Source: CAVSNH01 sp963729275
Lineage (GTDB): Bacteria; Actinomycetota; Acidimicrobiia; Acidimicrobiales; RAAP-2
Reading direction: 5' to 3'
Length of the DNA: 64,000 nt
NCBI GenBank assembly: GCA_963729275.1
Contig: CAVSNH010000013.1
Span: 682,001 to 746,000, forward strand
The stretch's first letter is position 1. Every line of letters starts with the position of its first letter. Positions 44,270 through 52,495 of this stretch are shown here, in pieces. The notes beneath the pieces are model-generated. The model did not search any database. It had not been told where the DNA came from and worked only from the letters and a program-made list of their open reading frames with translations. Both the position numbers and the translations under genes were made by a program.

Positions 44270-44575
44270 TCCGCGGGAGCAGGACGCGGAAGTTCATGCA
44301 CTACATGCGCGGGGCTGGACGATCAGTGCGATCGCCCGGCACCTCGGGCACGACCGCAAGACCGCAAGACCGCAAGACCGCAAGACCGCAAGACCGCAAG
44401 ACCGCAAGACCGCAAGACCATCAGGGCCTATCTCGATGGGAGGGTGGCCGGCCAGCGCCGGCGGTTGGTGCCGGACCCGTTCAGGGTGTTCGTCGACTAG
44501 TGCCGGCGAGGCTGAGGACCCGCATCTGTCGGCGCTGTTCGACGGGTCACCGCGCTCGGCTACCGAGGGTCCTAA
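44270..44575 (+). pseudogene. IS21-type transposase (IstA-like) N-terminal relic
   Basis: A frame through 44322 reads EVHALHARGWTISAIARHLG, then HDRKT, the N-terminal HTH of IstA-like transposases. The frame then breaks in the ACCGCAAG repeat and resumes as IRAYLDGRVAGQRRRLVPDP, then FRVFVD and a TAG where the family has Tyr. Further on DPHLSALFDG and VTALGYRG are still recognisable in other frames. The relic thus has at least three lesions: the repeat expansion, the nonsense codon and a later frameshift. Only the N-terminal region remains. Confidence 0.65.
44353..44416 (+). repeat. 8-bp tandem repeat (ACCGCAAG), eight copies
   Basis: Eight exact head-to-tail copies of ACCGCAAG, followed by ACC. 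An IstA gene would have one copy here (encoding DRKT). Seven extra copies add 56 bp, not a multiple of three, which accounts for the frame change between HDRKT and IRAYL. Units not in multiples of three point to slippage, not a protein repeat. Confidence 0.95.
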
Positions 44576-44605
44576 GGGAGACCTGGGTTGTTTCGATCAA
44601 CTTCC

Positions 44606-45127
44606 TCATACAGACTCCGTCCGGTGCTGTGCCCGAGATCGGGATGGCGAAAGTAGGCCGTCGATCTGTCCGATCGCCTGGGCCATGCCTTCCTGCATGC
44701 CCATGCCGAGAAGCATCTCCATCTGTTCGACATCGACGAAGCGGGTTACGGCCGTCATGCGCGTCCCAGTTCCCACCGCCTCCAACGTCATGAACGCGGA
44801 CGTCGGTTCCAGACCTGGGACAGGTTCACCATCATCGCCTGCGAGCCCGTTGGCGAAGTCGAGCCGACGTGGTCGGTCGATTGCGTCTATACGCCACCAT
44901 CCTCGCGGAGTCTCACCTTCAGGTCCGGTCATGAGGTAGCGAGACTCACCTCCGACGACGAATTCGTGCCGGGTGAATGTGGCAGGGAACGACGGTGGTC
45001 CCCACCATCGTTCAAGCTTGCGCGGATCCTCCCAGACATCCCAGACGTGCTCAGGGGTCGCGTCGAATTCGGCGACGACGGTGAGCGTGAGGTTCTCCGC
45101 GTCCTTGTGCGTGCTGATCACGGTCAT
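44606..45127 (-). CDS. SRPBCC-fold protein (AHSA1/START-like)
   Basis: 173 residues. TLTVVAEFDATPEHVWDVWEDPRKLERWWGPPSF at the N-terminus is the standard opening of AHSA1-like SRPBCC proteins, and the fold ends with a long helix (MEMLLGMGMQEGMAQAIGQI). It binds hydrophobic ligands; target unknown. The start overlaps the stop of the ArsR-type regulator as ATGA, so the two are one transcription and translation unit. Confidence 0.88.
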   Translation of the reverse strand: MTVISTHKDAENLTLTVVAEFDATPEHVWDVWEDPRKLERWWGPPSFPATFTRHEFVVGGESRYLMTGPEGETPRGWWRIDAIDRPRRLDFANGLAGDDGEPVPGLEPTSAFMTLEAVGTGTRMTAVTRFVDVEQMEMLLGMGMQEGMAQAIGQIDGLLSPSRSRAQHRTESV

Positions 45128-45474
45128 TTCGGTTCTCCTTCTGTGCTGGTGAGGATGTCGGTGACCTGGTCGACTCGTTGAATCCAGAGCTGCTCATAGG
45201 CGTCGAGGAGTGTCATCGCTTCGCGCACTGTCACTCTGTTGGCATGCACGATCTGCTCGCGACCGCTTCGTTCCTTTGTGACGAGCTCGGCCCGTTCCAG
45301 CACCGCCACATGCTTCTGCACAGCGGCGAAGCTCATCTCGTAATGACGGGAGAGGGCCGACACCGACTCGCCACCTTGGATTGCCCTCCTGAGAATGTCG
45401 CGCCGCGTCGAATCTGCCAGCGCCTGGAAGATGCGATCGACACCCTCTTCCTTCAGCGAGCTTCGTACAACCAT
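45124..45474 (-). CDS. ArsR-family regulator
   Basis: 116 residues: RIFQALADSTRRDILRRAIQGGESVSALSRHYEMSFAAVQKHVAVLERAELVTKER-type winged helix with the recognition helix MSFAAVQKHVAVLE. No metal-binding cysteines are present, so it is of the metal-independent class often paired with SRPBCC proteins. ATG 45474 sits inside an 18-bp perfect palindrome (45466-45483), so the regulator almost certainly binds its own start region. Longer frames upstream are not supported. Confidence 0.9.
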   Translation of the reverse strand: MVVRSSLKEEGVDRIFQALADSTRRDILRRAIQGGESVSALSRHYEMSFAAVQKHVAVLERAELVTKERSGREQIVHANRVTVREAMTLLDAYEQLWIQRVDQVTDILTSTEGEPK

Positions 45475-45483
45475 ATGGTTGTA
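45466..45483. promoter_or_regulatory. ArsR operator: perfect 18-bp palindrome over the start codon
   Basis: TACAACCATATGGTTGTA is fully symmetric, and the ATG at 45474 (minus strand) is its centre. Binding would block both transcription and translation initiation of the ArsR-SRPBCC pair. Matches the ACAACC-N-GGTTGT style reported for ArsR/SRPBCC pairs. Confidence 0.8.
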
Positions 45484-46109
45484 GTTTAGAGGGACGGCGA
45501 GGAGAGCGCAAGTGAAGCGCGACCCATCCCTTAAGGTGCCTTGGGGGTCACCGGCGGACAGATCGACACACCGAAACAACGAGCTGAGGCAAGTGGGCAC
45601 CGTGCCCGATCGACGGCTATCGCGTCCCTGGCAGGTCGGTCGACGTGGGTCAGCTGGGCCTCCCATTGAGAGAACCGCCACCGCGCAACCAGGTGGGCCG
45701 GGCGCTGGACAAATGAGCAGGAGAGACAAATGAGCAGGAGAGAAGGCGGAGTGTCCGTAGGACCCCTCGTTAACAACCTCGGGACGCAGGCGTCGATTGG
45801 GACAGTCGACACGAGGCTTGTCCTTGCGTCCCACCGGTGAACGCCGCCAAGAGGTTGAGTAGGGCAAATGCACAGGGCATGCACAGTGCTGCCCTATGCA
45901 CCGCCACCTCGACCGGAGGCTCAGCCGCAAAACCGCAGCGTACGATCCGCGTGCGGGGCCCCCACCCTGCATAGGGCTGCAGAGGGCAAGCGTGAGTAGG
46001 TCCCGAGAAAAAGCCCCGAGAAATCCCGATCTTCGACCTCAGCCCGAACGCGAAACCGCTGGCCAGGCGCCTGTGCCCTATGCACGAGACGCGCCAGCCA
46101 GCGTATGGA
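45475..46109. other. intergenic region between the ArsR operon and the tRNA
   Basis: No gene is supported. It holds a 17-bp tandem duplication (45709-45742) and three copies of the 10-mer GCCCTATGCA, two direct (45891-45900 and 46075-46084) and one inverted (45968-45977). Open frames here end in peptides read from the tRNA's antisense and are not genes. Confidence 0.5.
45709..45742. repeat. 17-bp tandem duplication
   Basis: ACAAATGAGCAGGAGAG occurs twice head to tail, exactly. Each unit has a Shine-Dalgarno-like AGGAGA after ATG, but no open frame follows. Confidence 0.85.
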
Positions 46110-46186
<77 letters not shown>

Positions 46187-46251
46187 GCGAGGCTTGACAA
46201 TGTAGCACCGGTCGATCGCTGGTCATCCACGAGCCTGCTTCGTAGCGGCTT

Positions 46252-46881
46252 TCATCGCTCGCCGTCGGCTGCGACCAACATCCCGGCGAAGAGGCTCAGC
46301 CAGCCGAGTCCGGCTACGACGGCGATGCGCTGGTACGTGCCGGCGCGGGCTTCCAACGGCTGCTTGCCGGCAAACCCAGCGCCCGCCAGCGTGGCCGCCG
46401 CCATCGACACGACTCCCCCGTTCATCGAGACGGCAGCCAACACGCCGTGACCCTCGGCGGCAAAGCGGTAGGCGCTGATCATGCAGGCCGTCGGCAGTCC
46501 GACGAAGAACGGCACCGCCGAGGCAACGTGCAGCGCTCCCCGAAGGCTAAGGCCGTCCCGTGCCGTCTCCTCGGCCAGGTCCGTGGCGAAGACACCCGCT
46601 CCGAGGAGTCCGACTCCCACCGCGGCAACCACCATAGGGATGGACCGCTTGCCGATCCCGGCAGGGAGGGCGCGACGGATGCCGACCGATCCAGCCAAGG
46701 TGAGGCTGCCACTCACAATGAAGTTCAGGGTCTGGATCCAGCCCACCTCCGCACGGGCCAGCACGCTCACTGGATCACGACGTCGGTCGTAGCCGCTCAG
46801 TCGACGGCCCGTCACCGTGTAGGTCCCGACGAAGACGGGACCGGCCAGAGCACCGAGCCGGAGCAACGAGCGTGTCCGCAC
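46252..46881 (-). CDS. DUF998-family membrane protein
   Basis: 209 residues with about six membrane helices. DUF998 features: TGRRLSGYDRRRDPVSVLARAEVGWIQTLNFIVSG-type opening with the DPVS motif conserved in the family, and paired helices. Function unknown in the family. GTG start. It diverges from the acetyltransferase gene at 46972. Confidence 0.85.
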   Translation of the reverse strand: MRTRSLLRLGALAGPVFVGTYTVTGRRLSGYDRRRDPVSVLARAEVGWIQTLNFIVSGSLTLAGSVGIRRALPAGIGKRSIPMVVAAVGVGLLGAGVFATDLAEETARDGLSLRGALHVASAVPFFVGLPTACMISAYRFAAEGHGVLAAVSMNGGVVSMAAATLAGAGFAGKQPLEARAGTYQRIAVVAGLGWLSLFAGMLVAADGER

Positions 46882-46971
46882 TCTGGTCTGTCTATCGCAG
46901 GCTCACCGCCCAGGCTGTCGCGGTCGCGGTGGGCGGTAGAGGTGGTCCGAAGGTCGTCGGGTGCCCACTGA

Positions 46972-47535
46972 GTGACCGGTACCGTCAGGGACGTGGAGGA
47001 GGCGGCCATCGAGTTCCGCCCCCTCCGTCGCTCGGACTTCCAGGTCGTCGGGCAATGGTTGTCCGCGCCTCATGTCGAGCTCTGGTGGCGTCAGGCGTAC
47101 GATCCGGCCTCGATCGAGGCGGCCTACGGGCCGGCCGTCGACGGCCAGGACCCGACCGAGTTGTTCGTCGTATTGCGAGGCGGCCATCCCATCGGCCTCG
47201 TGCAGCGCTACCTCATCGACGACAACCCCGACTGGAAGCAGGCCCTCGAGCCGGCCACCGTCCCGGAGCCGGCAGTCGGCATCGACTACTTGATCGGGCC
47301 GGCCGGGCTCATCGGGAAGGGTGTCGGCCCCGTCATCATCGATCGGTTCGTCGATGACACATGGCGTCGCCACCCGGGGGTGGTCGCCGCAGTGGCCAAC
47401 GTCCAGCAGGCCAACAGGCGCTCGTGGCGCGCCCTCGAGAAGTCAGGCTTTCGACGGGCGTGGGCCGGTGTGCTCGTCTCGAATGACCCGAGCGACGACG
47501 GTCCTGCCTACGTCTACGTGCGGATGCGCGACTGA
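46972..47535 (+). CDS. GNAT acetyltransferase (AAC(6')/RimJ-like)
   Basis: 187 residues: IEFRPLRRSDFQVVGQWLSAPHVELWWR (opening of the AAC(6')-like group), IDYLIGPAGLIGKGVGPVIIDRFV (the acetyl-CoA motif region) and VQQANRRSWRALEKSGFRRA. The AAC(6')-like fold includes both aminoglycoside and IucB-like acetyltransferases, and nothing here proves an antibiotic substrate. GTG 46972 is taken; a second GTG at 46993 is possible since neither has a strong ribosome site. Confidence 0.82.
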   Translation: MTGTVRDVEEAAIEFRPLRRSDFQVVGQWLSAPHVELWWRQAYDPASIEAAYGPAVDGQDPTELFVVLRGGHPIGLVQRYLIDDNPDWKQALEPATVPEPAVGIDYLIGPAGLIGKGVGPVIIDRFVDDTWRRHPGVVAAVANVQQANRRSWRALEKSGFRRAWAGVLVSNDPSDDGPAYVYVRMRD

Positions 47536-47627
47536 GGCGCTCGCTGATCGTCACCCCGGGCGCTCCTCGTCGGCCACCGGGACGAGATCCGCACGGCACC
47601 ACCGGACGTGCGCTGGACGACGACGGA

Positions 47628-50552
47628 TCAGCTGGGATTGATCGGGTTGGTGGTCGTGGTCGTGGTCGTGTTCACTGCGCCACCGGTCAGCTGGGCGACC
47701 TCATTCAGATCGCTCTCGAGGTTGTTGATGTCGGTTTGATAGGCCCCGAGATTGCCCGCCTTGAGGTCGACCTGCGACTGCTGATATTGGTGCTGGGCGT
47801 CGGTGAGCAAGGCCCGGACCTCCGGTGACAGCTGGCCCGGGCCGGTGACGTTGCTGGGAGTGACGGCGATAGTGGAGTTGAAGACCTGGGACAATGCCTG
47901 GGACAGCGTCGGGCCGATGCCGGCCGGCTGATTCTTCCCGTAGACGGCGATCACGTCTTGCAGTGTGGGGATCGGGTTGCGCGACGAGGCCACGTAGAGA
48001 GGCTGGATGTAGAGCAGAGAGTCGGCCACCGGGACCATGAGGACGTTGCCCAGCAGCACGTTCGACCCCTCCTGGTTGAGCAGTGAGATCTGTTGGGACA
48101 CCGACTTTGTCGAGTCGATCTGGGAAGCGACGATGGACGGCCCGTAGGCAGGGTTGTCCCGCGGGGTCACGTACATCGTGAGCTTGCCGTAGACCCCGGG
48201 GTCACAGCCGGCAATCATGAAGCCGGACAGCGTCTGGATTGAGCTCGTCGAGGAGACCGGCACGAACGCGTCGAGCAGGGAGAACGACTGCTGCGTCTGG
48301 CCCGGCGCCTGGAACTCCTGGTAGATGGGGGCCATTCGCACCAGCTGGCCAGTGGAGACCTGCTCACCTTGAGCGTTGGTGGTGTAGAGGGTCTGCAGGG
48401 CTTGGTCGGGCGAGCCCGACCCGGGCGAGGGCGACAATGCCCAGGCGTCGGCCGCGCTGTAGAAGCTGTTGGCGTTGGTGATGTGGTAGCGCCCGTACAT
48501 GCTGGCCTGGACGGCGAACAGGTCCTCGGGATAGCGCAGATGTGCTCGTAGCTCGGGGCTCATCTTGGATGCCGACGTGAACATCGAGGGGAACGCCTTG
48601 CGCCACGTCTCGATGATGGGGTCGTTGGGGTCCTGCACGTAGAACGTCATCTTGCCGGTGTAGGCGTTGACGAGGACCTTCACCGAGTTGCGAACGTAGT
48701 TGAAGGTGCCCGACAACCCGCTCCCCGGGGCCACCACCGTGCTGTTGGCGTTCTCCGCGTAGGGATAGTTGTCGGTGGTGGTGTATGCGTCCTGGACCCA
48801 GTCGATCTGGCCGTTGAGGACGACCGGATACGGATCGGCATCGAGAGCGAGGAACGGCGCGGCCATGGAGATCCGGGCTTGAAGGCCCCGCTCGAACATG
48901 ATGCGTGACTGCGGGGTGATCTCGTTGGAGATGAGGAGGTTGAGCGAGCCGAACCGGATGGCGAACATGGCCTGCTTGAACAACGACGAGAGCTGCACGC
49001 CGCCGTCGCCCGCGTAATGCGTCTCGACATTGCTCCCGTCGGCAAGCTGGTAGTCGATCTCGGGCTGCTTGGAGTTGGCCACCACATAACCGGAGTTGTC
49101 GAGGCCGAAGTACACGGCGGGCTGAGTGATGACCGGAGCTCCGCCGGTCGACTCGGGCGGAACATTGCTGACGTCGTAGACGGGGTACCCCGCACTGGTC
49201 ACCTGTGTGGACGGCGAGATGATCATCCCGTCGCCATGGGTGTACTGCAAGGTCGTGTTCACCCACGAGCTGGAAGTCGCGGGCAGGTCGGCGTCGTTGA
49301 TCTCGCGAACGCCCACGATCACCGGCGTTTCCTGGCCGTTGAGCTTGTAGCGGTCGATGGAGAGCGTATTGAACTGGTAGTAGCTCCGGATTTGCTGCCG
49401 ATCGAATGTCTGTCCTGTCTGGGTGGGATCCCACAACCGGACGTTGGCCAAGGTGTTGCCGTTGGCATCCAGCTGGGTCGGCGAGAGGTTGGACGAAGCA
49501 GGATAGGAGACCTGCTGGACGTTGTTGATCCCCATGGCTGCCCGCGTGGCGTTGATGTTGCGTTGGATGTACGGGCGCTCGAGCGAGTTCTGCGCGGGGT
49601 TGACCCGCAAGGCCTGGACGACCGCCGGGTAAATGGTCCCGGCACTCAGGGCGACGAGGAACCAGAGGCCCACACCGAGGATGGGGAGGGCCCAGCCCTG
49701 CCGGCGGATGTTGTAGATGAGCAGGACGGCGGCGGCCAAAGAAACCAGGATCAACAACTCGAGGGCAGGCAAGCGGGCGTGGACGTCGGTGTAGCCGGCC
49801 CCCTGCACGTAGCCGTTGCTCGAGAGGTCGAGGTTGAACCGGGCCAGGTAGTAGCCGACCGCTTTGACCAGGGCCACCAGCCCGAGCAAGACGGAGATGT
49901 GGGCCTTGACGGCGGGCAACACGCGCGGTCGCGGGCCCTGGAGCCGGATCCCGCCGTTCAGGTAGTGGCTCAGTGCGGTGACGATGAGCACGACCACGAG
50001 CGCCACCAGCGACCAGTGCACCAGGAACTGCTGGAAGGGCAGGACGAAGACGTAGTAGCTGACGTCGCGGTGGAACTGCGGGTCGGTGATGTGGAACGGA
50101 GTTGAGTTGCGGTAGAGGATCCAGTTCTGCCATTGGCCGACCGCCTGTGAGCCCACGATGAGCGAAAGCCCGGCAATGACCACTACACGTAACCACCGCG
50201 CGTAGGGGCCGATGATCTCGCGGTAGCGCTTCACGAACTCGTCCTCGGCGTCGAGGGCCGGGCCACGCGGCGCCAGTCGTTCGGCGACCAGCAGGCTGAC
50301 CGTGAGGAGCGCGGCGAAAATGAGGGAGAACGCCACGAAGAGGCCAGCCTTGACCTCGAAGAGCTGGAGCCAGACGGCGTGGAGGTTGACCGAGGAGAAC
50401 CACAGGGCATTGGTGTAGAAGACGGCGAAGGTTCGTAGCGAGGCGATGACGACGATCAGGATGACGACGATGGCGATGATCCAACGTCGGCGGCGGAGGT
50501 GCGGACGACGGGCAGGCCGCGTCGAGGAAGGCATGTCGCTCGGGGTGCGCAC
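47628..50552 (-). CDS. UPF0182-family membrane protein
   Basis: 974 residues. About seven membrane helices in the first 300 residues (RRWIIAIVVILIVVIASLRT first), then a very large outside domain. Family signatures include PRVLPAVKAHISVLLGLVALVKAVGYYLARF and LRYPEDLFAVQASMYGRYHI, and the tail is Thr-rich (TTTTTTNP). Function unknown; Mycobacterium tuberculosis Rv3193c is a homologue and is also beside a PDZ protein. Last gene of the unit after the DivIVA-like gene (10 bp gap). Confidence 0.92.
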   Translation of the reverse strand: MRTPSDMPSSTRPARRPHLRRRRWIIAIVVILIVVIASLRTFAVFYTNALWFSSVNLHAVWLQLFEVKAGLFVAFSLIFAALLTVSLLVAERLAPRGPALDAEDEFVKRYREIIGPYARWLRVVVIAGLSLIVGSQAVGQWQNWILYRNSTPFHITDPQFHRDVSYYVFVLPFQQFLVHWSLVALVVVLIVTALSHYLNGGIRLQGPRPRVLPAVKAHISVLLGLVALVKAVGYYLARFNLDLSSNGYVQGAGYTDVHARLPALELLILVSLAAAVLLIYNIRRQGWALPILGVGLWFLVALSAGTIYPAVVQALRVNPAQNSLERPYIQRNINATRAAMGINNVQQVSYPASSNLSPTQLDANGNTLANVRLWDPTQTGQTFDRQQIRSYYQFNTLSIDRYKLNGQETPVIVGVREINDADLPATSSSWVNTTLQYTHGDGMIISPSTQVTSAGYPVYDVSNVPPESTGGAPVITQPAVYFGLDNSGYVVANSKQPEIDYQLADGSNVETHYAGDGGVQLSSLFKQAMFAIRFGSLNLLISNEITPQSRIMFERGLQARISMAAPFLALDADPYPVVLNGQIDWVQDAYTTTDNYPYAENANSTVVAPGSGLSGTFNYVRNSVKVLVNAYTGKMTFYVQDPNDPIIETWRKAFPSMFTSASKMSPELRAHLRYPEDLFAVQASMYGRYHITNANSFYSAADAWALSPSPGSGSPDQALQTLYTTNAQGEQVSTGQLVRMAPIYQEFQAPGQTQQSFSLLDAFVPVSSTSSIQTLSGFMIAGCDPGVYGKLTMYVTPRDNPAYGPSIVASQIDSTKSVSQQISLLNQEGSNVLLGNVLMVPVADSLLYIQPLYVASSRNPIPTLQDVIAVYGKNQPAGIGPTLSQALSQVFNSTIAVTPSNVTGPGQLSPEVRALLTDAQHQYQQSQVDLKAGNLGAYQTDINNLESDLNEVAQLTGGAVNTTTTTTTNPINPS

Positions 50553-50561
50553 GGGACGAGC

Positions 50562-52391
50562 CTACGATGCAACCGGCGCGACGAGGCATCGACACCCTGA
50601 GTGGGCGGGAGGATGTCGATGTCCAGTCGGGAATTCGTCCCCCGGCGGCTGGGGACCGGCCAGCCCGTTGTCCTCGCAGTCGGGGCAGGGCGCGTCACCC
50701 GATCCGGGGACGGAGACCCACTCGAGCCGACCGTCGCGGTCGCGCTGGACGGCCGTAACCGACCCGAGCGAGAAGGCAGCCACCACATAGTCACCGGCCA
50801 GGCGCTCGATCCGGGGACCCCGCCATTCACGGAAGGCCGCGCCCACGTGCTCGACGGCAGCCGCCTCCCCCGCTTCTGTGACTCCCCCATCGGCTGACAG
50901 CCGTCGGCGCAACGGGCCCACCACCTCTTCGGCCAGCCCGTGGGCGATGGCAACGATGGCGTTTGTCGAGGGCGTGGCGGACTGGGCGCCAGCGAAGGAC
51001 ACCCCGGCCTCGGCCGCCTCCTCCAGCACAGGGAGGACAGCCGTGGTCAAGCCATCGACCTGCTCGGTCTCTACGGGAAGGACGGCCGCTGACCACTGCG
51101 AACCGTTGGAGCGCAGGTGGTCGAGCATGTCGTTCTGAGTGTCCTGCAACGTCCGCTTGAGTCGCCTCGACAGCGTGGTCACCACCGGAGCGATGAGCTC
51201 GTCGCGCTGGACGACCGCCGGGGGTCGGTCGGCAGGCGGCCCCGAGCCGTTTTCGTCGGCACCGTCAGCCATTTCGTCGCCGATGTCCACGCCGGCCTCG
51301 AGGTCGACGGCGGTCTCGGGCGGGCCGGTTTCGGGCATGTCGGTGGAGCCGGCGGCCGCCGAGGGCCCGGGTCCCGACTCGGCCGCTCCAGGGCCCTCCC
51401 CTTCCGGTTCCTCGCCATCGTGGCCGGCTCGCAGCTTGGCGAAGAGGGCGTCGACCTTGCCCGTCGGCGCGGCCGTATCCTCGTGGCCGGCGACCTCGGC
51501 CTCCGGCGAAGCGTTCGCCTCCTGATCGTTCGCCTCGGCTGCGACGTCGACGTCGACTTCGATTTCGACGTCGGTGGCGTTGGCGACGGCGCGCAGGAGC
51601 TCGGTGAGGTCGTCAGGTGGCTCGTCGTCGGCCCGTGCGGCTGCGGCCCGGCCGGCCACCTCGGCCGCCTCGCGGGCGTTGTCCTCTGCGGTGAAAAGGT
51701 CCTCGGCGATCCCGTCGACCGAGCGGCGGACACCGTCGATCGTCTCGGCCAGGCGTTCACGTCCGGCTCGGAGCTGCTCGATCTGCGCGTGCAACAGTCG
51801 GCGACGACTGGTCAGGTCGGCGAGGACCCGGGCTCGAAGTTGCTGCGCCTCGTCGACCATGGAGCGGCATTCCTCTTTGGCCCGAGTCCGGAGCTCGTCG
51901 CCTTCGCGCTCCGCCCCCTCGATCAACGCGGAGGAGCGCTCGGTGGCCTCGGCGACGAGCCGTTCACACTCGGCCTCGATGGCAGCCATTCGCTCCGTGG
52001 CTTCGGACTCGGCCGAGGCGCGAGCCGCCTGGGCCTGCTCAGTAGCGTCCGACACCAGCCGCTCCGCCTCCTCCTTGGCCTTGGTCATCTGCTCGTCGGC
52101 GACCTCGTGGGCGCTGTGGAGAACCCGCGCCGTCTGCTGACCGAGGGCGGCCACGAGGGTGGCCTCGTCGAGAACCGGGTTCTGTGCCCGCCGCTCGGTG
52201 GAAGCCAGGTCCTCGAGCAGTTCGTGCTCACGTTCGGCCAGCGAGGTCAGGCCGTGGGCCAGCGACTCGAGGTACGAGCGCACCTCTTTGGGGTCGAAGC
52301 CCCGCCGCACGGTCGTGAAGGTGTGCCGGGCGACGTCATCGGGGGCCAGGAGAGGCGACGACGTGATGGCCATCCGGCGTTCCTCTGCCAT
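50562..52391 (-). CDS. DivIVA-like coiled-coil protein with MuF-like zinc tail
   Basis: 609 residues. N-terminal DivIVA-like part: LAPDDVARHTFTTVRRGFDP, then KEVRSYLESLAHGL. Residues 50-260 are Glu/Ala-rich coiled coil (TERMAAIEAECERLVAEATE). An acidic, Pro-rich linker (about 270-400) follows. The C-terminal part ends with CPDC at 569-572 and HSGCRC at 597-602, spaced like the zinc-binding C-terminus of phage Mu F-like proteins. It is encoded between the PDZ protease and UPF0182 genes on the same strand. Probably a polar or septal scaffold; the tail is unusual for DivIVA. Confidence 0.75.
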   Translation of the reverse strand: MAEERRMAITSSPLLAPDDVARHTFTTVRRGFDPKEVRSYLESLAHGLTSLAEREHELLEDLASTERRAQNPVLDEATLVAALGQQTARVLHSAHEVADEQMTKAKEEAERLVSDATEQAQAARASAESEATERMAAIEAECERLVAEATERSSALIEGAEREGDELRTRAKEECRSMVDEAQQLRARVLADLTSRRRLLHAQIEQLRAGRERLAETIDGVRRSVDGIAEDLFTAEDNAREAAEVAGRAAAARADDEPPDDLTELLRAVANATDVEIEVDVDVAAEANDQEANASPEAEVAGHEDTAAPTGKVDALFAKLRAGHDGEEPEGEGPGAAESGPGPSAAAGSTDMPETGPPETAVDLEAGVDIGDEMADGADENGSGPPADRPPAVVQRDELIAPVVTTLSRRLKRTLQDTQNDMLDHLRSNGSQWSAAVLPVETEQVDGLTTAVLPVLEEAAEAGVSFAGAQSATPSTNAIVAIAHGLAEEVVGPLRRRLSADGGVTEAGEAAAVEHVGAAFREWRGPRIERLAGDYVVAAFSLGSVTAVQRDRDGRLEWVSVPGSGDAPCPDCEDNGLAGPQPPGDEFPTGHRHPPAHSGCRCLVAPVAS

Positions 52392-52495
52392 GCCCGAGAG
52401 CCTACGACTGCCGCCTGGGCCAGCTGGTCATAGGTAACCGGCTCGACGTGCGCGACCCGGGCGCAGCGCCCCCTCGACCAGCGAGTCTTCGACCG

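Larger units (their letters stand above)
43957..44605. other. 649-bp gap holding a transposase relic
   Basis: No intact gene. The middle (about 44270-44575) is the relic of an IS21-type transposase, split by an 8-bp tandem repeat; both are annotated separately. The first 300 bp carry no recognisable feature. Confidence 0.6.

Noticed and set aside
44353..44416. Possible CRISPR array
   Set aside because: The copies are contiguous 8-bp units with no spacers.
49017..50105. A 362-codon plus-strand open frame
   Set aside because: Antisense to UPF0182, with Asp/Gly-rich composition typical of reverse-strand reading.
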